A stretch of 64,000 nucleotides of DNA from a bacterium 210917-SL.2.15 (GCA_020555605.1 JAJCJC010000001.1:124001-188000), one strand, 5' to 3'; shown: positions 24,606-34,710, counted from the stretch's first letter. The notes: generated from the letters alone by a model not told the origin. Program-made: numbers and translations.

Positions 24606-25891
24606 TTTGCCGCAGCCTCCTCTTCCCTATTATCCGGGCGCATCCGCTCCCGGTAATGCCACACGATGACCAGTCGGTACAAAAAGATCAGCACTTCCGT
24701 GGCCGAAGTCAAAAGCCCCAGGGAAACCATGCTCACATGGCCTGTGGCAAACAAGAGCACCATCGCCACGAGATAAAACACAGAACCAACAATGGTGGAA
24801 TAATTGGCATGTTTGGCAAGCCCCATGGGGGAAAGCGTCGGGAAGCCCAGGATATAGCTGGGCAGGATTACCACCACCACCGGCAGCATCACCCGCAGCA
24901 CAAGGGCTGCGTCAGCAAACTCCGGCCCGAAGAACCAGCTGCACAGCGGCCGAGCAAAGATCCCCACCACGACGCAGCCCACCAGAATCAACGGCATCAA
25001 CAGCATCAGCGACTTTTTAATCAGCCGAAAATCCCGGTTCTTGACCATATAGGGATACATGCTGTCGGAGATCGGCGACATACCACTTTTGGCTGTGGTG
25101 ATCAGCTTGTCCGCCGAAGTATAATAGCCCGTCACAGCACCGGTGCCGCTGATGATGTTCAGCACAATGGTGTTGGTGGCGGTATACACGGTGGTGGCGA
25201 TACGGGAATAGAAAAAGGGCAGCGAATCCCGCAGCGTGAAAAACACTTTCCGCAGCGTGACACGGCAAAAGCCAATGCCCAGTTTGCGCTTCAGATGGAG
25301 ATACACGCCGAAAAATGCTGCGCCGTTGCCGATGATATTCAGCAGCGGGATCATCCAGTACTGGGATTCATTGCGCAGAAATACAAAAATCATCACCGTA
25401 AAAAACGCCTTGATACACACCGCGCGCACCGTGATGATCTCCATCTGCTCCAAACCGCGGTACAGATAATCGGGCATCAGAGAACCGAGAAAAATGGAAA
25501 TAAAGTAAAGAAAATAAAAATCGGCATAATCCCCCCACACGGTGATCAGCTGGCACAGCACCGCCAGCACCACCGCACAGACAGCGGCCAGCAGCACCTT
25601 TCCCCACACCACTGCGGTGAACAGACGGGAGAGATACCCTTTATCCTCCCGATGCAGCGCCACATCCGCCGTACCGGACAGGATAAACCCAAAATCGATC
25701 ACATTCTGAAAATAGATCATGGCCGCCATGGCGGCGCCTACCATACCATAAATAACCGGTCCCAAGACGCGGGTTTCATAAGGGACGACGATAAAACCGA
25801 AAAAGTAAGTAGAAAACTGCAGGATATACAGCATCATGGTATTTTTCAGTAATACGCCACGTTTTCCGTTGATTTTTGCACGCAGATTCAA
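24602..25891 (-). CDS. Polysaccharide flippase (Wzx/RfbX family)
   Basis: 429 residues with about twelve to fourteen membrane segments. It has the MATE-like start of the family (NTMMLYILQFSTYFFGFIVV, then YETRVLGPVIYG). It should flip the lipid-linked repeat unit across the cytoplasmic membrane. It sits between the glycosyltransferase and the glycerophosphotransferase genes, 16 bp after the former, with GAAAGGA before its ATG. Confidence 0.88.
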   Translation of the reverse strand: MNLRAKINGKRGVLLKNTMMLYILQFSTYFFGFIVVPYETRVLGPVIYGMVGAAMAAMIYFQNVIDFGFILSGTADVALHREDKGYLSRLFTAVVWGKVLLAAVCAVVLAVLCQLITVWGDYADFYFLYFISIFLGSLMPDYLYRGLEQMEIITVRAVCIKAFFTVMIFVFLRNESQYWMIPLLNIIGNGAAFFGVYLHLKRKLGIGFCRVTLRKVFFTLRDSLPFFYSRIATTVYTATNTIVLNIISGTGAVTGYYTSADKLITTAKSGMSPISDSMYPYMVKNRDFRLIKKSLMLLMPLILVGCVVVGIFARPLCSWFFGPEFADAALVLRVMLPVVVVILPSYILGFPTLSPMGLAKHANYSTIVGSVFYLVAMVLLFATGHVSMVSLGLLTSATEVLIFLYRLVIVWHYRERMRPDNREEEAAAK

Positions 25892-25907
25892 ACTGGTCGT
25901 CCTTTCT

Positions 25908-26882
25908 TCACTGGCCCTTGAGACGGAACAGGAGCCACAGCGTCCGGTACTGCCGCTTTTCCAGCAGGGAAAAAGCCAGGCGGCGCGCTTTACTCAATTC
26001 TTCCAAATAAGGGTTTTCCCGGTAATCCGGAAAGTTCTGTTGCATATAGTCCGCAAACGCACGCAACAGCGGGTGCCTGCAGTCGATCCGCAGCACGCGC
26101 ACCGAAGCGGCCAGATAAATATGATCGATGGCCAGCCGGCACAATTCGCTGCGATAGCGCGGATAAAGGCCGCACCGGCGGTAAAAAGAGAGCAGATCGT
26201 CAAAGGCATCCAGGATCTCCTGGTTGCGGTCTGCCTTTGCGTTGCGGGTGATGCTGCCCTGACGCACCACGTAGTAGTAAAACGCCTCCGGCACCGCCTC
26301 AATGCTCTGCGCCAGAGCAAAGAGCTTCATGGTGGTGCGGATGTCCTCAAACCAGACACGTCCGGGATAACGCACGCCACTGTCAAGGAAAAAGGCCCGC
26401 CGGTAAACACGGTTCCAGGCATTGGGCGAAGCGAGCAGCAAACGGGGGTACTCCGCCAGCGTGAACGGTGTCTCCATCGGCAGATCGTCCAGATGCCGTT
26501 CGCTGGTATCGCCGTCTCTATCCACAAAAAAGCCAAACGTATACAAGTCACAGTGCGTCGCCCCGATGCGCTGACGCAATGCTTCCAGCATATGGGGCGC
26601 GAGGTAGTCGTCACTGTCGAGGAACACAAGATACTCGCCCTGGGCAGCCTCCAGGCCGGTGTTCCGAGCGGCGCCCAAACCACCGTTTTCCTGGTGGATC
26701 ACCCGGATGCGGTCATCCCCCTGCCTCAGAGCATCGCACAGCGCGCCGGTGATCCCGTCTGTGCTGCCGTCGTCCACCAGGAGAACCTCCCAGTCCGCAC
26801 AGGTCTGCGCACGCACGGAAGCAACACACTTTTCCAGATATTCCGCAACATTATAGGCTGGGATCACCACACTGAACTTCAT
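25908..26882 (-). CDS. Family 2 glycosyltransferase
   Basis: 324 residues, GT-A fold at the N-terminus: FSVVIPAYNVAEYLEKC (3-19), VDDGSTDG (36-43), NGGLGAARNTG (66-76) and the metal-binding DSD (89-91). No transmembrane segment is evident, so it acts at the cytoplasmic membrane face, adding a sugar to the repeat unit. Sugar and linkage cannot be predicted. It overlaps the polymerase gene upstream by four bases. Confidence 0.88.
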   Translation of the reverse strand: MKFSVVIPAYNVAEYLEKCVASVRAQTCADWEVLLVDDGSTDGITGALCDALRQGDDRIRVIHQENGGLGAARNTGLEAAQGEYLVFLDSDDYLAPHMLEALRQRIGATHCDLYTFGFFVDRDGDTSERHLDDLPMETPFTLAEYPRLLLASPNAWNRVYRRAFFLDSGVRYPGRVWFEDIRTTMKLFALAQSIEAVPEAFYYYVVRQGSITRNAKADRNQEILDAFDDLLSFYRRCGLYPRYRSELCRLAIDHIYLAASVRVLRIDCRHPLLRAFADYMQQNFPDYRENPYLEELSKARRLAFSLLEKRQYRTLWLLFRLKGQ

Positions 26883-28402
26883 TTGGAAGATGCCTCCCTT
26901 TTTCCCCGCTTGCCGCCGACGAGCCGCGAGGCCACAGCGGTTTCTCCGTCATATTTATGGATACACACCAGATAATAGATCACTGCCAGCAGCAGCGAAA
27001 GATAGAACGACGAATTGGGGCGGCGCAATACGCCAGCTGTGAAATAGGCATTGGCAATGGCAATACAGAACGAAATGCCGAAAGCGCCGGCAGCGGGCGT
27101 GAAATATTTCCGGGCGTCTTTTTTCAGTGCCCAGAGGATGAGCAGCACAAAATATCCCAAAAAGGCAAGCATCAGGCCCAGGCCCACCGCGCCAAAGAGG
27201 AAATACACGCCGTGGAAATCATTTTCCACATCGTAGTTTTCCCCGTTCCAAATCATGCGGCCCAGTTCCATACCAAACCACTTGCTGACCTCGGGATGTT
27301 CCTGCTGCAGGAGTTTGCAATAGGTAATCTTATGGTTGCGGGCATTGGTGAGATCGGACACCGCATAGGTGTAGTCATAGGCTTCAATCACCGTGTTCAC
27401 CGTGAAGCGGCGGCACAGATCGTTGCTGTAGAACGCATAGATCGGCGCCAGGACATAGCGCTTTTGGGCGTCGGTCAAAGTTTTGAACAGCTCCTTAAAA
27501 TTTACGCCTTCTTCCAACTCCGGCATCTTTTCCATCATTTCCTCAGCTACATAGCCCTGCTGGGTCGAAGTATAATCGGAATAATAATTCTGATTTTTGT
27601 ACATAGGGCCATATTTCATGCACCCTGCGGCGATGACCAGCGTCACAAACAGCGCCGCCACCCGCTTCCATTCTACATGCCGCGTGACCAGGAACGTAAA
27701 GGCAAGGCCCACCGTCGTGGCCAGCATGGCGGCAAACGCCAGGCGGGTACCGATGTAGAACAGCTGAATATATGCTGCGGCCACAGTGACCCACACCAGC
27801 CAGGCGCGCTTGCTCTCATAGGCCATCCACACCACTACAGGGGTCAGCATACTCACAATAGCACTCTGGGCATTGCTGGTGGAAAACCAGCCCATGAGAC
27901 CCAGCCAGCTCAAATCGTAGGTGGGCCGGCAGGTTCCGGTGAGCAGGCTCAGGACCAGCACACCGGTGATGATGAGAAAATTGGCGGCAAAACCGCGCTT
28001 GATGCCTTCAAAGCACCGGTCATTGCGCTTCATGAACGTGATAAAGCACACGGCGAACAGCGGCATCTGAATCACGCGCACATAATTGATGACATCACTC
28101 AGGGGGCTGAGATAACCTTTTTGCAGGCTGGCATAGCAGTGCCCCGCCCACAGGGCGGCGCAGACCACGCCGGCAATCAAATAGACTTTCTTCTGTCGGG
28201 ACAGGCAAAAGCCCATCAGCGCCACCACCGCCAGCACACCGAAGCGCAGCGCCAGCGTCAGCGTATTGTCCATGCCGAGTTCCGACTGCCAGAAGGACAG
28301 CACATCCATCAACGGCTGCAGGGCGCAAATCACCGTGACGAAAAGCGGCAGGTTTCGTAGCAGCCGGGATTGGCGGTTTTCAAGCTTTGCAGCAGCAGTC
28401 AT
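26879..28402 (-). CDS. O-antigen polymerase/ligase-like membrane protein (copy 2)
   Basis: 507 residues, about a dozen membrane segments and a large extracytoplasmic loop (about 290-400), the layout of Wzy polymerases and O-antigen ligases. It is clearly paralogous to the next gene: both begin with LQPLMDVLSFWQ or LQPVLDILSFWQ, share FGMELGRM or FGLELGDM plus YDVENDF, and end with LRRPN-SFYLS-LLAVIYYLV. It should polymerise or ligate the surface glycan outside the membrane. Two copies suggest two linkages or a branched product. Confidence 0.8.
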   Translation of the reverse strand: MTAAAKLENRQSRLLRNLPLFVTVICALQPLMDVLSFWQSELGMDNTLTLALRFGVLAVVALMGFCLSRQKKVYLIAGVVCAALWAGHCYASLQKGYLSPLSDVINYVRVIQMPLFAVCFITFMKRNDRCFEGIKRGFAANFLIITGVLVLSLLTGTCRPTYDLSWLGLMGWFSTSNAQSAIVSMLTPVVVWMAYESKRAWLVWVTVAAAYIQLFYIGTRLAFAAMLATTVGLAFTFLVTRHVEWKRVAALFVTLVIAAGCMKYGPMYKNQNYYSDYTSTQQGYVAEEMMEKMPELEEGVNFKELFKTLTDAQKRYVLAPIYAFYSNDLCRRFTVNTVIEAYDYTYAVSDLTNARNHKITYCKLLQQEHPEVSKWFGMELGRMIWNGENYDVENDFHGVYFLFGAVGLGLMLAFLGYFVLLILWALKKDARKYFTPAAGAFGISFCIAIANAYFTAGVLRRPNSSFYLSLLLAVIYYLVCIHKYDGETAVASRLVGGKRGKREASSK

Positions 28403-29940
28403 TGGGAAGCATCCTTTCTGTTTTTGCCTGCGGGAAACACTCCCGCTTGTGTTTTCGTTTCTTCATAGCGTCGGAGCTTGACGAGATAATAAATCACCGC
28501 CAGTACCACCGACAGGTAAAATGAGGCATTGGGTCTGCGCAGGATCCCCGCTGTGGCAAAGGCGTGCATCATCGCCATCACCAGCGCTACACCCCAGGCC
28601 CCGGCCTCACTGGTATAATATTTTTTCGCATTTCGGAGCAATGCTTTCACAATCAGCAGGAAAAAATACAGGAAAAACGCACCCAGCAGCCCCAGACCCA
28701 CAAGCCCGCAGAGCACATAAATGCCGTAGAAATCGTTTTCCACATCATAATTCCAGGTGCGGTAACGCATGTCCCCCAATTCCAGCCCGAACAGGTGGGA
28801 CAACAGCGGCGAATCCTCCAGCATCAGTTTGCAGTAACTACGTTTTGCATTGCGCACATTGGCCAGTTCGGAGACGTCGGTGGTTCCATCGTAGAGATCG
28901 ATCACGCGGCTGATGCCGTATTTCTCCACCAGGCCGCCCAAATAGAAATGGTAGGCTCCCACCAGGCGCTGGCGCTCCAGCGCTTCGCCCTTCAGTCCGT
29001 AATCTCTGGCCCAAGCCTCGTCGCCCGCCACCAGCGTGTCGATATAGGCCTGTTTCCGCACGGCGTTTTCCGCCACCCGGGACTGATTTTCATACATGGG
29101 CGACTGGAAAACTGCGCCTACGCACACCGCGGTGCATACCAGCAGCATAGCAATGGCGCCTTTCTTTTTTCGGTCCGCCACAAACAATGTGAACGCCAAG
29201 CCCACGCCGGTGGCCCCGATCGCCGCAAAGGAGAGCCGCGTGCCGAAAAAATAGAGCACTGCAAAGCCCAGCACACACACACACAGCGGCCGGATCCACC
29301 GGCTTGTCCCCTTTCGGATCGCCGCCATGATAACCACGGGAACGATGATACTCAGGATCGCGCTTTGGGAGTTGGCAAAGTAAAACCAGCCCAGGATCCC
29401 AAGGCTCTTATTGGGGTAAGTATAGGGATTTGTTCCGGTGAGCACACTGACCGCTTCCACAGCCGCCACGATCAGCAGCACCAGCAAAAAACTGCGCTCG
29501 ATGGCCGCAAAGCCCTCCTCCCCGCTGTGCTTCAAAAAGGTGATAAAGCACAGCGTAAAAACCGGGATCTGTGCCACACGCACATAGTTGGCAAAATCGC
29601 TCAGCAGCATCCAGAGGCCTGTGGCTTCCCTTTCTCCGGGCAGTGTCTGCAAATCCACCTGGATCACCGCGGCGGCATGGCATAGGCCGAAGCCCAGCAG
29701 CACAAACGCCAGCGCCACATAGATCCGCTTTCGCCCGGACAGGCAAAAGCCCGCCAGCGCCACCGCCAGCAACATACCAAAACGCAGCGCCAGCGTCAGC
29801 GTATTGTCCTCCCCTATCTGATCCTGCCAAAAAGAAAGAATATCCAGCACAGGCTGCAGAAGGATCAGGGCCATCATCAGCTGTGGCAGGCGGGAAGTCA
29901 GGCCGCCGTTTGGTTGTAGTGCTCTTTCGTTCATCCGCAT
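28399..29940 (-). CDS. O-antigen polymerase/ligase-like membrane protein (copy 1)
   Basis: 513 residues, same topology and conserved segments as the gene following it, with which it overlaps by four bases. It is the first gene of the glycopolymer cluster (29940 down to 23015) and no strong promoter is apparent in the 110 bp before it. A strong hairpin at 30004-30037 separates it from metK, so the cluster probably has its own promoter near 29950-30000. Confidence 0.8.
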   Translation of the reverse strand: MRMNERALQPNGGLTSRLPQLMMALILLQPVLDILSFWQDQIGEDNTLTLALRFGMLLAVALAGFCLSGRKRIYVALAFVLLGFGLCHAAAVIQVDLQTLPGEREATGLWMLLSDFANYVRVAQIPVFTLCFITFLKHSGEEGFAAIERSFLLVLLIVAAVEAVSVLTGTNPYTYPNKSLGILGWFYFANSQSAILSIIVPVVIMAAIRKGTSRWIRPLCVCVLGFAVLYFFGTRLSFAAIGATGVGLAFTLFVADRKKKGAIAMLLVCTAVCVGAVFQSPMYENQSRVAENAVRKQAYIDTLVAGDEAWARDYGLKGEALERQRLVGAYHFYLGGLVEKYGISRVIDLYDGTTDVSELANVRNAKRSYCKLMLEDSPLLSHLFGLELGDMRYRTWNYDVENDFYGIYVLCGLVGLGLLGAFFLYFFLLIVKALLRNAKKYYTSEAGAWGVALVMAMMHAFATAGILRRPNASFYLSVVLAVIYYLVKLRRYEETKTQAGVFPAGKNRKDASQ

Positions 29941-30003
29941 TCCCTTTCCGCCGCAGATTCGCCGGGCTTAAACAATCCTTAAAGGTTCAAAAGAAACGCA
30001 CAG

Positions 30004-30037
30004 CGCTCCGCCCGGCAAAGGTTCGCCGGGCGGAGCG
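30004..30037 (-). terminator. Hairpin after metK
   Basis: 13-bp GC-rich perfect stem (30004-30016 with 30025-30037), about 17 bp beyond the metK stop. The T-rich tail on the minus strand is short and interrupted. Confidence 0.6.
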
Positions 30038-30053
30038 TAATCGCTGCTTGTTC

Positions 30054-31220
30054 TTACAGGGAAGCCTTCAGCTTAGCTGCCATATCGGTATGCTCCCAGG
30101 GCAGGTCCAGATCAGGCCGGCCGAAATGGCCGTAGGCCGCAGTCTGCTCATAAATGGGACGGCGCAGGTTCAGATAGGAGATGATCTTGCCGGGGCGCAG
30201 GTCAAAGCTGCGTCCCACCAGCTCCGTCAACTTGTCATCGCTCACAGTGCCGGTGCCAAAGGTGTCTACCACAATGGAAACCGGCTCGGATACGCCAATG
30301 GCGTAAGCCAGTTCCACCTGGCAGCGACGGGCCAGGCCGGCGGCCACCAGATTCTTGGCGACATAGCGCGCCATATAAGCTGCGCTGCGGTCCACCTTAG
30401 TGGGGTCTTTTCCGGAGAAGCAACCGCCGCCGTGGGCTGCTGCGCCGCCGTAGGTGTCCACGATGATCTTGCGGCCGGTCAGGCCGCTGTCGCCGGCGGG
30501 GCCACCCACCACAAAGCGGCCGGTGGGGTTGACAAAGAACTTGGTGCCTGCGTCGATGTACTGGGCCGGGATTGTAGACTTGATGACCGTTTCCACAATG
30601 GCCTCGCGCAGCTTCTCAATAGAGATATCAGGACTATGCTGGGTAGATACCACAATAGCCGGGCAGCGCACCACGTTCCCGGCGGCGTCATATTCCACGG
30701 TAACCTGGCTCTTGCCATCGGGCCGCAGCCAGCTCAGTTCGCCGCTCTTGCGCACGGCGGTTAGCCGGCGGGAAAGGGCGTGAGACAAGGCCAAGGGCGC
30801 GGGCATCAGTTCCGTCGTTTCATCGCATGCGTAGCCGAACATCATGCCCTGGTCGCCGGCGCCGATCTTCTCGTCGGCGCTGGCGTCATATGCGTTGTCA
30901 ACGCCCTGCGCAATGTCAGGACTCTGCTTGTCGATGGTCGTAAGTACCGCGCAGGTGTGGCCGTCAAAGCCATAGGCAGGATCGTCATAGCCGATGCGGT
31001 TGACGGTGTTGCGCACGATGGATGGGACATCGATCTTCGCAGTGGTGGTAATCTCGCCCATTACCAGCACCATGCCGGTGGTGGCAATGGTCTCACAGGC
31101 TACACGGCCCATGGGGTCCTGCGCCATGATGGCGTCCAGCACGGCGTCAGAGATCTGGTCGCAGATCTTGTCGGGATGTCCCTCCGTCACAGATTCCGAT
31201 GTGAAAACTCTGTTTTTCAT
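30054..31220 (-). CDS. metK: S-adenosylmethionine synthetase
   Basis: 388 residues from the ATG at 31218-31220; the longer frame lacks a start signal. All family signatures are present: [20 protein letters not shown] near the N-terminus, [12 protein letters not shown] (ATP site), [19 protein letters not shown]. It makes SAM from methionine and ATP in the cytoplasm. AAAGGAG lies upstream. No SAM-I riboswitch-like leader is seen. An extended -10 (TGTTATACT) on the minus strand near 31330-31340 is the likely promoter. Confidence 0.97.
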   Translation of the reverse strand: MKNRVFTSESVTEGHPDKICDQISDAVLDAIMAQDPMGRVACETIATTGMVLVMGEITTTAKIDVPSIVRNTVNRIGYDDPAYGFDGHTCAVLTTIDKQSPDIAQGVDNAYDASADEKIGAGDQGMMFGYACDETTELMPAPLALSHALSRRLTAVRKSGELSWLRPDGKSQVTVEYDAAGNVVRCPAIVVSTQHSPDISIEKLREAIVETVIKSTIPAQYIDAGTKFFVNPTGRFVVGGPAGDSGLTGRKIIVDTYGGAAAHGGGCFSGKDPTKVDRSAAYMARYVAKNLVAAGLARRCQVELAYAIGVSEPVSIVVDTFGTGTVSDDKLTELVGRSFDLRPGKIISYLNLRRPIYEQTAAYGHFGRPDLDLPWEHTDMAAKLKASL

Positions 31221-31418
31221 AGCAACTTCTCCTTTATATGTACAGTCAATGATCTGGATTTCTTCTCTTATCTGCCCAAACAATTCTCCCGAGTTTGCAA
31301 ATGCTTTTGTTTGCCCGCAGTGTCAAATTAGTATAACATATTTGTGTATTTTTGGGAAGCACAAAATGTTCTTCTGCCAAAATTTTTCAAGAAAACCTCG
31401 CTTGTTTACAATTTTTTA

Positions 31419-31447
31419 ATGACACGCAGCCCGTTTTCGTGTAAAAT
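31419..31447 (+). promoter_or_regulatory. Predicted promoter of the rhomboid-like gene
   Basis: ATGACA, 17-bp spacer, TAAAAT, about 65 bp before the gene. The divergent region 31221-31513 otherwise holds only the metK leader. Confidence 0.45.
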
Positions 31448-31513
31448 TTATCCGATTGGAAAATCCGCACATTTGCTGCGCCTATTTTCCGCAGTATTCG
31501 GAGGTGTATTTCT

Positions 31514-32380
31514 TTGAACCGCATCAACCGCAAAATCGACGAATTTTGCTATAAGCATCCCGGCTTCGGCATCCCCAATCTGATGAAGGTCATTGTGATC
31601 GGCACAGTTGTCGTCTATCTGCTCTACCTGCTCACAGGGAACAACGTCAGCGCCATCCAATTTTTGTCCTTTGATCTCAATTCCCTTTTGCACGGCGAGA
31701 TCTGGCGCCTAGCTACCTTCATCTTCGTGCCGTCGAATTTCAGTCCCTTCTGGTTACTCATTTCGCTGTTTTTCTATTACTTTATCGGCAATACCCTGGA
31801 GCGGGAGTGGGGCACCGCCAAATTCAACATCTACTATTTCGGCGGCCTTGTGCTGACCTTGATCGCAGTTGTGGCCGCCTCCTTCATCACCGGCGTCAGC
31901 TGGACTTTAACCAGCACATATTATATCAATATGTCCATGTTTTTTGCCTTTGCCATGCTCTACCCCGACGCCACGGTACTGCTGCTGATCCTGCCGGTAA
32001 AGATCAAGTGGCTGGCGTGGCTGGATGCGGCCCTGTTCGCTTTTGACATCATCGCCGCCCTGGCGCAGTTGAACTTCGTCAGCGCGCTGCTCCCCATCGT
32101 CGCCTTGCTCAACTTCTTCCTCTTCTTCAGCGAAGCGCTGCTGGGCTGGCTGCGCCGCACCACCGGCCGGGCGGCACATCAGGCCTCTCCCAAAACCATT
32201 CACTACAAAAAAGCAGTCAAGGAGCAAATGAAAGACAAGGGATATCACCACAAATGCGCTGTATGCGGCAAAACTGATACTGAATATCCCAACCTGGAGT
32301 TCCGTTACTGCTCCAAATGCGCCGGCTATTACTGCTACTGCTCCGAGCACATCAATAACCATGTCCATATCACAGAATAA
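31514..32380 (+). CDS. Rhomboid-like membrane protein with C-terminal zinc ribbon
   Basis: 288 residues starting with TTG at 31514, supported by GGAGGTG eight bases upstream. Six membrane segments in rhomboid order, including the L1-type HGEIWRLATFIFVP and GNTLEREWGT. The segment that should hold the GxSG serine reads YYINMSMFFAFAM, and the catalytic His of the last helix is absent, so it is probably a non-proteolytic relative. The C-terminus has CxxC, then CSKC and CYCSEH, a plausible zinc site. Role unknown; perhaps a membrane protein scaffold. Confidence 0.75.
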   Translation: MNRINRKIDEFCYKHPGFGIPNLMKVIVIGTVVVYLLYLLTGNNVSAIQFLSFDLNSLLHGEIWRLATFIFVPSNFSPFWLLISLFFYYFIGNTLEREWGTAKFNIYYFGGLVLTLIAVVAASFITGVSWTLTSTYYINMSMFFAFAMLYPDATVLLLILPVKIKWLAWLDAALFAFDIIAALAQLNFVSALLPIVALLNFFLFFSEALLGWLRRTTGRAAHQASPKTIHYKKAVKEQMKDKGYHHKCAVCGKTDTEYPNLEFRYCSKCAGYYCYCSEHINNHVHITE

Positions 32381-32382
32381 AC

Positions 32383-32458
32383 GGCCTGCGGAGAAAATAT
32401 TCCGCAGGCCGGGCAAAAACCAAAACCGCGCCCCGGAGGCCAAACCTCCGGGGCGCGG
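32383..32458. terminator. Two hairpins between convergent genes
   Basis: Perfect stems 32383-32410 (10 bp) and 32426-32458 (14 bp, GC-rich) lie between the rhomboid-like and lipoprotein genes and can serve both strands. Confidence 0.7.
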
Positions 32459-32477
32459 CTGCGCACTTTTTGATTTC

Positions 32478-33311
32478 TCAGGAAATGCCCAGCAGAAGCC
32501 TACCATAATCATTCAGGCAGGGAGCGTAAACACTTTGCGGAATGACAAAAGTCTGCGCTCCGGCAGCGTAACAGGCTAAATCATAGGCCGGGAAAATAAT
32601 CTCCAATTCACCTTCGTCGTTAAAATAGGCGCTGTAGCCGTCCATCCATTCCGCCACATAGACCGCATAATCGCCCCAGTAGCCGTACTGCATGTTCAAA
32701 TCCTTCTCATCAATCTGGCGCAGGATCTCATCCGTAACAGTCTGCGACAGCGTTTGCGCATCGTCCGTCATATCGGCCAGAGTGATCTCCCGCCCCTCTT
32801 TCTGCGCGAAGAGATAACTGGTGTAATATGTATAGCCGTGAACACCGCCGGAGAATACATAGTGCTCGAAGCGAAGGCTGACCAGAGTGTTTGTCTGGTG
32901 GCTCTCATAGTTGATTTCATCGGTCCAGTATATACCACTCCCCCAATTGTCCGAGCTGAAATCCGAGTAAAGCTCTTCTGCTTCCTTCATCGCCTCGTCC
33001 CAGCTGCCGGATTCTTCCTTCAGTATGGAAGCCATATCGCCGTTGAAGGCGTCAACGGCGGCGGCCGATGCTTCGTCATCGGCCGCCCCGGCCATGGCCG
33101 GGAGCGTATAGGAATACTTTCCCAGAAGCACTTTACCATCACTGCTTTTATATTCCTTTTCATGAAGCTGACTGGTGAGACGCACCGCAGTGCCGCTGTC
33201 GTCCGCAGCTGCTGTCCTCATGATCTGTGTTTGCGGCGCTCCGCCGCAGGCGGACAGCGCACACAGACACAGGCCTGCAGCCAGCATTGTTAAAATTGGT
33301 ATTTTCTTCAT
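32478..33311 (-). CDS. RsiV-like DUF3298/DUF4163 lipoprotein
   Basis: 277 residues from the ATG at 33309-33311 (MKKIPILTML...). The signal ends in a lipobox (LSAC), so the protein is lipid-anchored outside. The extracytoplasmic part shows DUF3298 signs (GGVHGYTYYTSYLF, ITLADM, and a final FPAYDLACYAAGAQ resembling the YEIAPYAAG end). In RsiV this fold binds lysozyme, but here the anti-sigma membrane part and a partner sigma gene are absent, so it stands alone. The 59 bp upstream contain its ribosome site. Confidence 0.75.
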   Translation of the reverse strand: MKKIPILTMLAAGLCLCALSACGGAPQTQIMRTAAADDSGTAVRLTSQLHEKEYKSSDGKVLLGKYSYTLPAMAGAADDEASAAAVDAFNGDMASILKEESGSWDEAMKEAEELYSDFSSDNWGSGIYWTDEINYESHQTNTLVSLRFEHYVFSGGVHGYTYYTSYLFAQKEGREITLADMTDDAQTLSQTVTDEILRQIDEKDLNMQYGYWGDYAVYVAEWMDGYSAYFNDEGELEIIFPAYDLACYAAGAQTFVIPQSVYAPCLNDYGRLLLGIS

Positions 33312-33453
33312 ATGATTCCCTCCCAGGGACATTGTCGCTCGGTTACAGAATACGTCACTTCTGCGCAAAAAGAAAGTGATTCAGTGACGCAGCGGTTACA
33401 AAACGGTTACAATTTCCTGAAGTCCCCACTTTATCTTCAAAATTTCTCTTTTT

Positions 33454-34668
33454 TCACCGATCTTTCACCACTACCGGTCCTGTGCGCCACTCTTCACCGG
33501 GTTCTGCACTGGAAAGATCCGGATACAGCAGCCCATAAAGCTCTCCGGCACGTGCTTCCAACGAAAACTGCCGCTGTGCACCCTCCGAAAGGCGGCGCAC
33601 ATCCGCACTCTTCACCAGTACCGGCAGCTGTGCTGTCCTGCGCATTTGCCCCAATGCCGCGCGCCCCCGCTCCGTGCAGCCCAGAAGGCGCAGATACTGG
33701 GGCATTTGAGCGGCATCCTCTGCCTCCACGCCAAGCCAAGCGCACAGCGCCATGCGCCGCAGGCGGGAGAACGCATAGCGCTTTGTTTTCACCTGCCCCA
33801 GCAGCTCTTCCAAGGAAGATGCGCTGCGGGCCGCGCGGAGGAAGCGGTGCTCCAGCCCTTCTGCGCAGTCCGGCAGACGGGAAAAAGCTGCTGTGTCCAT
33901 GGTGCGCAGCCGGGCCAGGATCATGCGTTCTGCCGCCGCTGCGGTCACGGGACCGCGGCCCGCGGCACATTCAGCGCGGTAAATGTCCGCCGCAGCCGCA
34001 GGCACGGCTTTCTCCACCTCCTGCCAGTCCCCTGCTTCCAAAAGCCTGCGCACTGCCGAAGCAGAGCAAAACTCCGCCGCTTCAGGACTGTCATGCGCGG
34101 CGCCGCGGCGTTTTACCGTCAGCACACTGCAGGACCAGCCCAGCTGCCGCGCCGCTTTGAGATATTCTACCCCCAGGTTGTTGTTCGCACCAGACAGCAG
34201 CGCCGCGTCCGTCGGGCCGAGGATCCCGCGCACCACCGCTTGACGGCAGGCCGCAAAGGGCATCCCCTCATCAAGAAAGCGCCGCAGCCCGGCACGGTAC
34301 ATCTCCGAATCCAAGCACTGCGCCACCCGCTCCAGCGCCGCCGCGTCGCCGCATTCGCTTCCGAACGCCAGATGCGTCACACACCCGGAGCGCTGCATCA
34401 GGTACACGGCCCCCCGGGCAAATCCCTCCGCCGAAGAAAGCGCCCGGGCCAGAGGCAGTTCCAGCACCAGATCCGCCCCGCAGCGCAGCGCGGCCTCCGC
34501 CCGCGCATGCTTGCGCAACATCGCCGGCTCGCCCCGCTGCACAAACTGGCCGCTCATTAGGCACAGGATACAGCTGTTTTCTCCCAATGCGCGCCGCAGC
34601 TGCGACAGCAGCCATGCATGTCCGTTATGAAAAGGATTGAACTCTGTTAAAATTCCGACAATCTTCAT
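33454..34668 (-). CDS. tmcAL: tRNA(Met) cytidine acetate ligase
   Basis: 404 residues from the ATG at 34666-34668, after AGGAGAT. It has the nucleotidyltransferase-like opening VGILTEFNPFHNGH with the HxGH-like site, then MSGQFVQRGEPAM, LELPLARALSSAEGFARGAV and LSGANNNLGVEYLKA, all typical of YlbM/TmcAL. It activates acetate with ATP and acetylates the wobble cytidine of elongator tRNA-Met. It is divergent from ackA; both act on acetate, an arrangement common in Firmicutes. Confidence 0.9.
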   Translation of the reverse strand: MKIVGILTEFNPFHNGHAWLLSQLRRALGENSCILCLMSGQFVQRGEPAMLRKHARAEAALRCGADLVLELPLARALSSAEGFARGAVYLMQRSGCVTHLAFGSECGDAAALERVAQCLDSEMYRAGLRRFLDEGMPFAACRQAVVRGILGPTDAALLSGANNNLGVEYLKAARQLGWSCSVLTVKRRGAAHDSPEAAEFCSASAVRRLLEAGDWQEVEKAVPAAAADIYRAECAAGRGPVTAAAAERMILARLRTMDTAAFSRLPDCAEGLEHRFLRAARSASSLEELLGQVKTKRYAFSRLRRMALCAWLGVEAEDAAQMPQYLRLLGCTERGRAALGQMRRTAQLPVLVKSADVRRLSEGAQRQFSLEARAGELYGLLYPDLSSAEPGEEWRTGPVVVKDR

Positions 34669-34710
34669 GAAAAATTTATCTCCTGCGGCGTATAATCTGC
34701 AAATTAACAC

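Noticed and set aside
31221..31340. SAM riboswitch upstream of metK
   Set aside because: The leader lacks the paired stems and conserved bases of SAM-I and has no terminator; only an ordinary ribosome site is seen.
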